A program made the translations under genes and the position numbers. Shown piece by piece: positions 46,274 to 54,848 of a stretch of 64,000 nucleotides of DNA; position 1 is the stretch's first letter, and every line of letters starts with the position of its first letter. The stretch is taken from NCBI RefSeq assembly GCF_007954355.1, contig NZ_VOLR01000002.1, forward strand, positions 62,001 through 126,000, written 5' to 3'. Below the pieces are notes generated by a model that was not told the origin of the DNA, searched no databases, and saw nothing but the letters and a program-made list of their open reading frames with translations. The DNA is from Colwellia hornerae (GTDB lineage Bacteria > Pseudomonadota > Gammaproteobacteria > Enterobacterales > Alteromonadaceae).

Positions 46274-47461
46274 CTACACCATAGATTGTTTTGCTTCTTT
46301 AAAGTTTAGCTTGGCGTAGGTGAGTAATAAAATTCCACAAGCAACAATAATTGCGGTTAAATATAAAGCGTAGTTATAGGTGGTAAATTGTTTAATAAGT
46401 GCCACACAATACAAGGGAGCAATAATTTGCCCAAGGCCATAAGCTGATGTAATTGCCCCCATAATAAAGACCGGATTTTTATTAGACAGCTGGCCAGCAA
46501 AATTCATAAACAAAGCAACTAAACCTATAAATGTCGCGCCAAAGAACAAACCACTGATAAGGTTCATCACAATATTACTCGAAAATGTAGGAATTAGAAT
46601 ACCAACAATCTGCAAGAGCATAGCTGCCATCATAATATTAATACTGCCAAAACGGTGTGCTAAACGCATCCATATAATACAAGATGGGATGCCAGCAACA
46701 CCAACGGCTAACCATACATAACCGCCATATCCCGCTAGTCCGTCTAATGAATTGACGATATCAGGTAGGAATGTTGCTTGAACCACCATACCAACACCTT
46801 CGGTAAAGTAAGCCAAAATTAAGATGATAACCATAGGTGAAAAAAGCGACTTATCAAATTTATGTTTCACAACTTCATTGCTAGGTTGTTTATCAAACCG
46901 TAAAATATAAGCCGAATAACAAGATAAAAAAGCCCCGAGGATGGCTAATACTAGCCAAGCATCCTTCCAGTCGCCACCAAAGTAAAAGACCGCTCTCATC
47001 ACTAGATCAGTAATCACAATTGAAAAACCTAAGCCACTAAAGTGTATGCCCATTGCCTTAGTCTTATTCGTGGCTTTTAGCTTTAACATGACTACAGCAG
47101 AGCCAACAACAAGCGCCATCGCCGCGCCAAACCCTGCAAATAAGCGAGCAATAATCCATAAGGTATTATTTTCGGTAATGCCTAAAACAAAAGAAGAAAC
47201 CACACAAAGGCACAAGCCAAATCTAAAATACCTCACCTTGGCGTGTATATCTTTAATAAAAATAGAAAAAACAGAGCCAGTTAAATAGCCAAGATAATTG
47301 ATTGATGCAAGCACACCAGCAAAAGCGATACTGATTGAATCTTCTAGCATAGTCGGTAACAGCGAAGTAAAAACAAAACGAGCGACACCAACCCCAACCA
47401 CAAGGGCTAAGATACCGGCTAATAAAATTGAATGATTACTGTCTCGGTGAAACTGTGGCAT
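46274..47461 (-). CDS. YbfB/YjiJ-family MFS transporter
   Basis: 395 aa with twelve hydrophobic segments. The opening ILLAGILALVVGVGVARFVFTSLLPTM and the following GVLASINYLGYLTGS are the hallmark of the YbfB/YjiJ branch of the major facilitator superfamily. Substrate unknown. Inner membrane. Start ATG 47461 with no strong ribosome site. Stands alone. Confidence 0.9.
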   Translation of the reverse strand: MPQFHRDSNHSILLAGILALVVGVGVARFVFTSLLPTMLEDSISIAFAGVLASINYLGYLTGSVFSIFIKDIHAKVRYFRFGLCLCVVSSFVLGITENNTLWIIARLFAGFGAAMALVVGSAVVMLKLKATNKTKAMGIHFSGLGFSIVITDLVMRAVFYFGGDWKDAWLVLAILGAFLSCYSAYILRFDKQPSNEVVKHKFDKSLFSPMVIILILAYFTEGVGMVVQATFLPDIVNSLDGLAGYGGYVWLAVGVAGIPSCIIWMRLAHRFGSINIMMAAMLLQIVGILIPTFSSNIVMNLISGLFFGATFIGLVALFMNFAGQLSNKNPVFIMGAITSAYGLGQIIAPLYCVALIKQFTTYNYALYLTAIIVACGILLLTYAKLNFKEAKQSMV

Positions 47462-47765
47462 GTCTGTCCAAAATATTTCTTTGCTATATCTTACACTGTA
47501 TAACTAACGAGGGTAGATAAGTAAATCACCAATAATGATGAGTGCTATATAACATAGCCATATAGTGCATAATTAACACCGATTTTTTCTTGCTAATTTT
47601 ATTACATCAAAAAAATGGGTGCTAATACAGTGATAATAATGAGTGGGATGAACGCGTTTTTGCGCAGCTAAATATTACCTTGCTGTGATCGACAATAGCC
47701 CAGTCCTATTTCGATAAATATGTTATCGTCTAGCCAATTTCATTCGCACAGGCTTATTATTTTTG

Positions 47766-48539
47766 ATGTCATTTGAATTGGTTTTTTTATTCTTTGCCGG
47801 TTTTTTTGGCGGCGTACTTAACTCAATTGCAGGTGGTGGGAGTTTCATTACTTTTCCCGCACTTATTTTTGTTGGCATTCCTCCCATCATGGCAAATGCA
47901 AGCAACACTTTTGCCTCATGTGCCGGTTATATGAGTGGTACTTATGCCTTTCGAAAAGAGATTTCTGCCCATAAAGATCAATTGCCTCTGATTATAACAA
48001 TCAGTTTAATCGGCGGTATTTTGGGGGCATGGTTGTTACTAAAAACACCTGAAGTACTGTTTCGTGAGGCTATTCCCTGGTTACTCTTATTTGCTAGTGT
48101 ATTATTTATTTTTGGTGGCAAGATTAATGCAACACTTAAAAAAATGGCAGCCAATCACCAACATGCCTCATCAATAGGAGGCTTGCTACTGATAATTATT
48201 CTGTTAGGTGTTGCTACTTATGGTGGTTTTTTTAACGCCGGCTTAGGTATAATTACTCTTAGCTATCTAGCCTTAGCTGGTCACACTAATATCAATACTA
48301 TGAATGGCTTAAAGCTCTTGGTGTCATCAACAGTGTCACTAATTGCTATCGCAGTGTTTATTTTTAATGATTTGATTGCCTGGTATGAAGGGACTATTGT
48401 GCTGTGTGGCACGTTAGCTGGAGGCTATATTGCCGCACATGTGTCTCGCCAACTGCCACAAGAAAAGGTCAGGTATTTTGTTATTATCGCGAGTATTATA
48501 ACCACCCTATATTTCTTTTTTGACAGTTATGCAAACTAA
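47766..48539 (+). CDS. TauE/SafE (TSUP) family anion permease
   Basis: 257 aa from ATG 47766 (a TTG one codon earlier is possible). Seven to eight membrane segments, with the N-terminal repeat FFAGFFGGVLNSIAGGGSFITFPAL and the second repeat GVATYGGFFNAGLGIITLSYLAL, the two TSUP half-signatures. The family moves sulfite, sulfoacetate, thiosulfate or related anions. Divergent from the MFS gene across 304 bp in which I see nothing else. Confidence 0.93.
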   Translation: MSFELVFLFFAGFFGGVLNSIAGGGSFITFPALIFVGIPPIMANASNTFASCAGYMSGTYAFRKEISAHKDQLPLIITISLIGGILGAWLLLKTPEVLFREAIPWLLLFASVLFIFGGKINATLKKMAANHQHASSIGGLLLIIILLGVATYGGFFNAGLGIITLSYLALAGHTNINTMNGLKLLVSSTVSLIAIAVFIFNDLIAWYEGTIVLCGTLAGGYIAAHVSRQLPQEKVRYFVIIASIITTLYFFFDSYAN

Positions 48540-48718
48540 CCTTTAAATAAGCTTTTACGGCTAACAAGACAACCTAAGTGCGTCCAAATTAGTACCTTGT
48601 AAAATCAATAATGCCAAAGGCAAACCGCTTAAATGCCTTATCAGCGCTCATTTGTAAACGGTTGCCAGAACATCCCCATAAACTTATCGAATCAGTAAAT
48701 AAACATTCTCTTGAAGGC

Positions 48719-49366
48719 CTAACTCTCTTTAGCTATTTCACGCAACGCTTGTTCAAAAACATCCGGTGGCTGACCACCACTGATCAAATGTTTATCATTG
48801 ACTATCACTGCTGGTACTGAGCTTATGCCCATCGCTTGATAGTGACGCTGCAAAGCACGAACCTCTTCTTCATATTCATTTGACGCCAATATATGTTGCG
48901 CTTTTTCTCTATCTAAACCGACGTTTTGCGATACAGCAAGTAGCTTTTGATGATCACTGGGATCGCCACTATCTTTAAAATACAAGTCAAACAAGGCGAG
49001 TTTAAGTTCGGTTTGTTTATCATATTCTTTTGCCCAATGTAGCAACCGATGTGCATCAAATGTATTATAAATTTGACCGCCACCACGGTTACCAAACTCA
49101 TAACCAAGCGCTAAGCCGCGTTGCTTGATCATCAGTCTATTTTGCTCACCTTGTTCAATACTAATACCGTATTTTTCAGTAAGGTGTTCGGTAATATCCT
49201 GACCTTCTTTTGGCATATCGGGATTGAGTTCAAACGGTTGCCAAGTAATATCCACTGAAATATCAGCCGCAAGTTTTATTAATGCTTGATTTAAAGACTG
49301 GTAACCAATAATACACCAGGGGCAGGAAACGTCGGAGACTATGTCTAACTTAAGGTGTTTACTCAT
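48719..49366 (-). CDS. DsbA-family oxidoreductase, FrnE-like
   Basis: 215 aa. Thioredoxin fold with redox motif CPWC (C15-C18) at the very N-terminus and no signal peptide, so cytoplasmic. Helical insert with GNRGGGQIYNTFDAHRLLHWA, DLYFKDSGDPSD, and cis-Pro loop GISSVPAVIVNDKHLISGGQPP. This is the FrnE / 2-hydroxychromene-2-carboxylate isomerase-like branch of DsbA proteins. Likely disulfide isomerase or stress role. Convergent with the TSUP gene. Confidence 0.92.
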   Translation of the reverse strand: MSKHLKLDIVSDVSCPWCIIGYQSLNQALIKLAADISVDITWQPFELNPDMPKEGQDITEHLTEKYGISIEQGEQNRLMIKQRGLALGYEFGNRGGGQIYNTFDAHRLLHWAKEYDKQTELKLALFDLYFKDSGDPSDHQKLLAVSQNVGLDREKAQHILASNEYEEEVRALQRHYQAMGISSVPAVIVNDKHLISGGQPPDVFEQALREIAKES

Positions 49367-49485
49367 ATTTTTTCACTTGAAATTCGTTGGTGACATCAGT
49401 TTTTTCAGTGTTTAAGTCGAAATAAATCCCCTAAATCTAAAAAATGGTCACAAAAATGGTTAGCTAGAGATTAACATAAAATGAT

Positions 49486-50001
49486 TTACCCTATTAATAC
49501 ATTACAATAACAACCTTTCGCTTCCTTAACGACTATATTAGCTGTATATCCTTTTAGGTAGTTATTTAACATAGTTTGAGCATAGCCTGCTGTTTGCGAG
49601 CAAGCTAAACCTTGGCCATAAGGAACAAAATAAACAACATCTCCTGATTCATCTATTAATGCTACAGAGGGTGTTGAGGGGATAATGTTGTGTTCATTAA
49701 TGACAACATTTTTTATTACAAAATTATTAGCACCCGCCAATTTATTGAGGTTTTCAATATGCTTTTCACTGTACTGTTGGCATTCACAACTAGGTGTAGA
49801 GAAGTGCAATAGTGTATTTTGACCAAGCCTATTCACTGGCTTGGCATAGGGTAACAAATAACCTGATAGCTGCTGATACTCTATACCCGCTAATTTATTA
49901 CTCTCATCGAAATCGACAAGCCTATCTTTTATAAGGTAACCAAATGCAGATAGCGTAAAAGCTATCCACACCGTAAGTACACCTAACTGAAGTTTTGTCA
50001 T
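49486..50001 (-). CDS. Membrane-anchored thioredoxin-fold-like protein (DUF6436-type)
   Basis: 171 aa from ATG 50001, 4 bp after the chemoreceptor stop. N-terminal membrane helix about 8-26 (LTVWIAFTLSAFGYLI). The periplasmic part has a strand TLLHFSTPSCECQQYSEKHI with CxC instead of CxxC, a later VALIDESGDVVYFVPYGQGLAC, and a C-terminal CYC (KGCYCNVLIG). This resembles an uncharacterised Alteromonadales family I recall as DUF6436. Thiol-redox or metal-binding role is inferred from the Cys pairs. Cotranscribed with the upstream chemoreceptor gene. Confidence 0.7.
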   Translation of the reverse strand: MTKLQLGVLTVWIAFTLSAFGYLIKDRLVDFDESNKLAGIEYQQLSGYLLPYAKPVNRLGQNTLLHFSTPSCECQQYSEKHIENLNKLAGANNFVIKNVVINEHNIIPSTPSVALIDESGDVVYFVPYGQGLACSQTAGYAQTMLNNYLKGYTANIVVKEAKGCYCNVLIG

Positions 50002-50005
50002 TACC

Positions 50006-51472
50006 TTATTTGAAACGGGCAATATTAAGTGCCATAGCACTTGAAGTAACACTCACACTATTAGCCTCTAGTGCTAATGCTTCAACTCTCTCTCTGTCTA
50101 TTAAAGCTGTATCTCTTAACGTTTCGGCACTTTTTGCTATATCAGCAGTGGTTACTGATTGCTGTTCAACCGCTGCGGCAACATTAATCGATATAGCGCT
50201 AGCATGCTCAACGAGTGCTGACGCTTGAGATATTTGTTTTTGGGCTTTATCTGCACTTTCAATAACCGATTGTACGATCCCGATACTGTGTGTCATCGAG
50301 TCTGTCGTTAACTTAGAGTAATTTTTTAACAAAGAAAGTGTTTGACCGATTTTGTCGGTGCTTTCTTTGGTGCGAGTTGCTAACGCACGCACTTCATCGG
50401 CGACAACAGCAAACCCTCGTCCTTGTTCTCCAGCTCTTGCGGCCTCTATTGCCGCATTTAGTGCTAATAAATTTGTTTGCTCAGCAATACCACTGATTTC
50501 AGATAATACTTTCGAAATGGCCTCTGTTGAGTTGGCGAGATCGTTAACCTGCTCACTGGTCTTTTCAAGTGCGGATGTTAAATCTTTGTTTTGATTATTG
50601 ATGCTAATAATTTCTTCATTAGAGGCTTTCGTGTAATTGGTTGCTTCTTTCATCTGGTCGCTTAACTGGGTCGTTTCTTGCGCGATAGATGCTACTGTTA
50701 CCGCCATTTCTTCGGCCGATGTCGCAATCACCTCGGTTTCTTGTTGACGCTGCGCTGTCGAATTTTCGAGTTCTGTTTTGGTGCTATTTAAGTTTTGTGA
50801 ATTAGCATTCAATTCTATAACTTGCTCTTTGACACCTTGAATAACCTTTGATAACAAACCCAATAGCTCATTAAAGGACAATAAAGTTCTATTGTTATTG
50901 GCTGCTGCCTTGATGTTCAAGTCAATCGCATTGACATCAGCAGTTAATGCGGTCGCAACTAAAGATAACTCTTTACCTGCTTCACTTTCGACCTTCATGG
51001 AATGTGCGATATATCCGGCAATAATAGACTCAGCAATAGCGTAAACAGCATGTATTATCACAGTGGTAAAGACGAGTCTCCCTTCATCAAATATATAAAC
51101 ACCGGTATCATTTACCTGCAAGTAGTAAAAAGAAAGGTGGTGAACTGCAACAACAAGAATAGCGGTAATGAATACTCGCCAATCTTGAAAAATGATTAAA
51201 AAGGCTAACAGGATAAAAATTTCAAAATGGACTTCAATTAAGCCGTTTGCTTGGTGAATATGCAAGGCTGCAAATATCATCGCCGAAAGCGCTGAAACAT
51301 GACCGGAGATAGCAGCATCTCCAGCTGTTTTATAAAAGTATATCGGCACTAATAAAGCGGGTAACCCGATTACAAATGCAGATAAGTATGAGTCGTAGAT
51401 GAAAGCTAAGAGTAAACTTTCAGCAAATAACACACTAAAAAGGTAGGTAAATAATTTATTGTTTTTATTCAT
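50006..51472 (-). CDS. Methyl-accepting chemotaxis protein with multi-pass N-terminal sensor
   Basis: 488 aa. Five to six membrane helices in residues 1-165 replace the usual periplasmic loop. They carry conserved-looking His/Glu residues ([30 protein letters not shown]). A coiled signalling domain follows, with hairpin tip [21 protein letters not shown]-type sequence and [21 protein letters not shown]. No HAMP is obvious. It signals to CheA/CheW. The His-rich membrane module suggests a metal, heme or membrane-borne ligand (inference). Ribosome site AAAGGGA. Confidence 0.92.
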   Translation of the reverse strand: MNKNNKLFTYLFSVLFAESLLLAFIYDSYLSAFVIGLPALLVPIYFYKTAGDAAISGHVSALSAMIFAALHIHQANGLIEVHFEIFILLAFLIIFQDWRVFITAILVVAVHHLSFYYLQVNDTGVYIFDEGRLVFTTVIIHAVYAIAESIIAGYIAHSMKVESEAGKELSLVATALTADVNAIDLNIKAAANNNRTLLSFNELLGLLSKVIQGVKEQVIELNANSQNLNSTKTELENSTAQRQQETEVIATSAEEMAVTVASIAQETTQLSDQMKEATNYTKASNEEIISINNQNKDLTSALEKTSEQVNDLANSTEAISKVLSEISGIAEQTNLLALNAAIEAARAGEQGRGFAVVADEVRALATRTKESTDKIGQTLSLLKNYSKLTTDSMTHSIGIVQSVIESADKAQKQISQASALVEHASAISINVAAAVEQQSVTTADIAKSAETLRDTALIDRERVEALALEANSVSVTSSAMALNIARFK

Positions 51473-51864
51473 TTTTATCCCTTTATACAGACATAATCAA
51501 CATCAGTTTTATCATGATTAACGTTCAAATCATTAATGCTTCCCTTAGCTTAATCGCAAATAAAAACCTAATACGTTCAGTTTCTATAACAAGCGATTTA
51601 AATCAAGATATGATAACTTTAGTTGAATAAAATTGACAAATCAACATGGTCAATAACTAAGTTAGAATAATTTAATGGCGATAAACTTAATGATGCCAAT
51701 ATCAATAATATATGGGTGATAACCAGCACAATATTTACCATTGTGCTCAGAAATTCGCTCAGACTTAATTTTATCAATGCTGTCAGATAAGCCCACCGTT
51801 CGAAACAAAACGGCGTCAGGGGATAAATCAATAGACTGACCTTACTGTTAAATATATCTGCGAG
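51473..51864. other. Intergenic region without convincing gene
   Basis: 392 bp. It contains only a 70-codon open frame on the minus strand (51619-51831), hydrophobic but lacking a ribosome site and family resemblance. No hairpin with a T run was seen. Confidence 0.5.
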
Positions 51865-52368
51865 TTAACTTGAAAGTTCTTGATTCAAAATAGTGACAAT
51901 TTTTTTTCTAGAGGAATCACCATAACCGACACTTTGATAGATGAGCGTACCCTTTCTGCCGACAATAAATAAATGAGGTATCCCTTCAACGCCAAATTTA
52001 CTGCCTAAAAGCCCTCGTTTATCATGTGTTAATGTTAACGCTAATGCAGATAATTTGCGTTTAATATGTCGATACTGTTTACGGCTTTCTTTAAAATTTA
52101 CCGCAATAACATTTATTTTTTCTTTACCTAGTCTAGCCTGAATATCTTCTAACATAGGTAGTTCCTTTAGGCAGGGAGCACACCAAGATGCCCAAAAAGA
52201 AATGATAACAATTTTTCCTTTATGGTCTGTTAAGTTAACGTCCAGACCTTCACTGTCTTCACCCAAGTAATTTGGTGGAATATCCCCTATTGCTAATTTT
52301 GACAGTGCACTAGCGTTGGGCACAGCTAACGTAAGTAGCAATATAAGTAAGCATTTTCGACTATTCAA
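51865..52368 (-). CDS. TlpA-family thiol-disulfide oxidoreductase
   Basis: 167 aa. Signal peptide about 1-22. Thioredoxin fold with redox motif WCAPC (C63-C66) in ISFWASWCAPCLKELPML, and the cis-Pro segment FGVEGIPHLFIVGRKGTL. Periplasmic reductase of the TlpA/ResA type, which reduces disulfides of cytochrome c maturation or other exported proteins. No heme-maturation genes are adjacent. Short leader, monocistronic. Confidence 0.92.
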   Translation of the reverse strand: MNSRKCLLILLLTLAVPNASALSKLAIGDIPPNYLGEDSEGLDVNLTDHKGKIVIISFWASWCAPCLKELPMLEDIQARLGKEKINVIAVNFKESRKQYRHIKRKLSALALTLTHDKRGLLGSKFGVEGIPHLFIVGRKGTLIYQSVGYGDSSRKKIVTILNQELSS

Positions 52369-52442
52369 GTTTATTGACTCCGTTCAAATCATCTCCCATT
52401 TAAGGAGGGGAATTATTGTTTAAATTAATATAGCAAGGCGAA

Positions 52443-52892
52443 TTAACTCACTGCTATATGCACATCTATTTGATTTGCGTTTGGATAAAACTCAAAATCT
52501 GTCGAGTATTCTCTTTTATATTCAGCTTGTTCACTAGAAAAATAATGCCAAACCTCGGTCCAAGCATCGATTGCTATTTGAGGCATTTCTCCTTGATGAG
52601 TGAAGACGAGGTATTTACCTTCTGGGATAACAACTTGCTCTAAATTTATCTTTCTTGGCAGTAACTTACCATCAAAACCAGCAAGTACCGTAAATTCGCC
52701 GGTTTGATCAGACTGATAATTGGTATAGACACCATAGACCCTTTCACCGTTTCTATAATCGACTGGAACAGTTTTGTCAAAAGTCTGCCATAAAGTACCT
52801 ATTTTTCCATTGTTAGGGTCCATTTCAGCGGCATTATTCGTTCTGGTAGCTATGCCATTAATCTTTTTCCCTGCAAAATATCTTATTTCCAT
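52443..52892 (-). CDS. GyrI-like / effector-binding domain protein
   Basis: 149 aa. Single AraC-type effector-binding (GyrI-like, SHV/Rob C-terminal) domain without a DNA-binding module: KKINGIATRTNNAAEMDPN, RVYGVYTNYQSDQTGEFTVLAGF, the short strand GKYLVFTHQGEMPQ, AWTEVWHYFSS and FEFYPNANQIDVHIAV at the end. Such stand-alone domains bind small hydrophobic or cationic ligands or inhibit gyrase; this one is unassigned. Cytoplasmic. Confidence 0.87.
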   Translation of the reverse strand: MEIRYFAGKKINGIATRTNNAAEMDPNNGKIGTLWQTFDKTVPVDYRNGERVYGVYTNYQSDQTGEFTVLAGFDGKLLPRKINLEQVVIPEGKYLVFTHQGEMPQIAIDAWTEVWHYFSSEQAEYKREYSTDFEFYPNANQIDVHIAVS

Positions 52893-53179
52893 TGCTTTAC
52901 TCTCTTATTATAATGCCGAATGCCCGCTATGATGATTATGCTGATTTACCTTGCAAACCTTTGATAAAAGTAGGCGAATTTTATCTGCTACTGACGTTGT
53001 TAACAATAATATTACCTGATCACATATCTGAACACTGAAATATTTTTAAAAATAAGGCTTTTTATCTTAGTCGCGCATACCATGTAAAAAATAACCCGGC
53101 TTCAAGATAAAAACGCAACCATAATGGTGTATCATCTAGATACTTCTCCATACAACATCAAACCAACACTAGTGACTTC

Positions 53180-53653
53180 ATGAATTATATTCCTTTAGAT
53201 GACCTTAAGAATGCTTGGATTTTTAGACATAAAAGCTTGCCGATCAACGATAAAGATAAAACAAAAATAAAACCTATGGTTCAAGCACGAGCACAAGTTG
53301 TTTGGGATACCTTTATTAGCCGTCAAGTGGACCATCCTGATTTTTTCAAAAAAGGTGATTGGCCCTTTGAAGAAACAACTTGGCAGACAACGCTGGCCTG
53401 GGAAAGTATTTGGGATAGCGAGCAGGCAGAGTTGCCCACAGAAGTTATTGCTCATTTAGCATGGGACAATAATACCGTGGTTTATTTTTGTAGTGCTAAG
53501 AACAATGTTATTGAGACAACGTGGGCTGTTTTTCAACGTTGTTGGAAGAACTTTCTCTTTATGGATGATGGACCACTTCTTATTGGCAAAAAGCGTAAAG
53601 AAGCGGTGCAATTTTTATCTAATGGTCAGTGTAAACTGGGTTTAAAAAAGTAA
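53180..53653 (+). CDS. DUF2947 family protein
   Basis: 157 aa, soluble and Trp-rich: YIPLDDLKNAWIFRHKSLPI, WPFEETTWQTTLAWESIWD and AWDNNTVVYFCSAKN, with VFQRCWKNFLFMDDGPLLIG near the end. This pattern fits the uncharacterised DUF2947 family of Vibrio, Shewanella and relatives (from memory). No enzyme motif is recognised. Monocistronic; convergent with the AI-2E-type gene, whose stop is 28 bp away. Confidence 0.82.
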   Translation: MNYIPLDDLKNAWIFRHKSLPINDKDKTKIKPMVQARAQVVWDTFISRQVDHPDFFKKGDWPFEETTWQTTLAWESIWDSEQAELPTEVIAHLAWDNNTVVYFCSAKNNVIETTWAVFQRCWKNFLFMDDGPLLIGKKRKEAVQFLSNGQCKLGLKK

Positions 53654-53659
53654 AAACAG

Positions 53660-53690
53660 ATGCGCTAAATTAAATTTAGGTTTAGCGCTC
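53660..53690 (-). terminator. Candidate terminator at the end of the AI-2E-type gene
   Basis: GCGCTAAA (53662-53669) and TTTAGCGC (53681-53688) form an 8-bp stem overlapping the stop codon of the leftward gene. Read leftward, a T-rich stretch follows after a few bases (TGTTTTTAC). Moderate terminator shared by the convergent pair. Confidence 0.55.
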
Positions 53691-54740
53691 AACATGTTCA
53701 AGCTCGTTGATATCATCTTCACCTGATAATAAAATAGCAAACCAACGACCTTCTTCTGCGTTTTCTAAGCCAATTTTAATGATCATGGTTAATGGCACTG
53801 AAAGTAACATCCCCACGGAACCTAACAACCACCCCCAAAAGATTAATGACAGAAAAATAACCAAGGTTGATAGCCCTAAGCCTTTACCTAAATAACGGGG
53901 TTCAACAATATTTCCCATCACCATGTTAATGGTGACATACCCCAAGCCGATAAGGCCTGCCTCAGGAAGACTCAATTGCAATACTGCAAGCGACATTGCC
54001 GGAACTGCGGCGATAATGGAACCAATATTAGGAATATAGTTAAGCAGAAAAGCAAGTACCCCCCAAAGTAAGAAAAAGTCTAAGCCAAACGCCCAGAGCA
54101 TTATTGACACGATAATACCGGTTGCAATACTCACTAAGGTTTTTATCGCTAAATAGTTATTTACCGAAGTAAGAAAGCGATCGATTTGCTTTAAGCGCAT
54201 TTCGGGGTCCGCTAAGGCAAAATGTAATTTTTTAGGTAAAGACGATGCTTCAAAAAGCATAAAGATAACCGTGATGATAATAAGAAATAAATTAGCCATT
54301 ACGCTGCCTAATCCACTCAGCATGTCTGCCGCTAAGCCCATTGCTGCTGCAGGGTCAAAGTATTCCATTAACAATGCTGATGATATTATAATATTTTTAT
54401 CGGCTAACTGCTCTGTTACCCAAATAAACTGTACTCTTAATTGCTCGCGATATTCAGGTAGTTTAAGGGATAGTTCAGTGAGTGACTTTCCAACTAAACC
54501 CGCAAGAGATAAAGCAACAATAACAAACAAGGCTATCACTAAGAGTACTGCTACTACTTTTGGTATTTTATAACGGCTAGCGCGGGCAATAAGCGGGTTA
54601 CAAATAATAGCAATGAAAACAGAAAGTAAAAAAGGCACCAAAATATTAGCCGCCGTTTTTATCCCTGCAAAAACAATAAACAGTGCTGCGGTGACTACCA
54701 GCATTTTTACTGCGCCGCCTGATTTTTCTATTAATCCCAT
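53682..54740 (-). CDS. AI-2E family transporter (PerM/TqsA-like)
   Basis: 352 aa with about eight membrane segments. Family motifs are ILVPFLLSVFIAIICNPL near the start, LAFLLNYIPNIGSIIAAVPAM, and the end-region GLSTLVIFLSLIFWGWLLGSVG and LLSVPLTMIIKIGLE. Members export AI-2-like signals or act as Na+/H+ antiporters; substrate cannot be decided. Start ATG 54740; no ribosome site of note. 109-bp gap to the ybbP gene upstream, same strand. Confidence 0.92.
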   Translation of the reverse strand: MGLIEKSGGAVKMLVVTAALFIVFAGIKTAANILVPFLLSVFIAIICNPLIARASRYKIPKVVAVLLVIALFVIVALSLAGLVGKSLTELSLKLPEYREQLRVQFIWVTEQLADKNIIISSALLMEYFDPAAAMGLAADMLSGLGSVMANLFLIIITVIFMLFEASSLPKKLHFALADPEMRLKQIDRFLTSVNNYLAIKTLVSIATGIIVSIMLWAFGLDFFLLWGVLAFLLNYIPNIGSIIAAVPAMSLAVLQLSLPEAGLIGLGYVTINMVMGNIVEPRYLGKGLGLSTLVIFLSLIFWGWLLGSVGMLLSVPLTMIIKIGLENAEEGRWFAILLSGEDDINELEHVER

Positions 54741-54848
54741 AGTGCTAACTTTATCTTTTAAAAAACATTACTGTAATAATAACGATACCCGAAACTTAAA
54801 TCTAGTATTGATAAACTTAAGTTTCGGTAAAGTCGAAGTAAACTGGGC

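Noticed and set aside
48611-48820. 69-codon plus-strand ORF beginning MPKANRLNAL after the TSUP gene
   Set aside because: The first ~36 residues look protein-like, but there is no ribosome site, it overlaps the 3' end of the convergent FrnE-like gene by about 100 bp, and I recognise no family. It may be a gene remnant; not supported enough to list.
51619-51831. 70-codon hydrophobic minus-strand ORF
   Set aside because: No ribosome site and no family resemblance; hydrophobic frames arise easily in AT-rich intergenic DNA.
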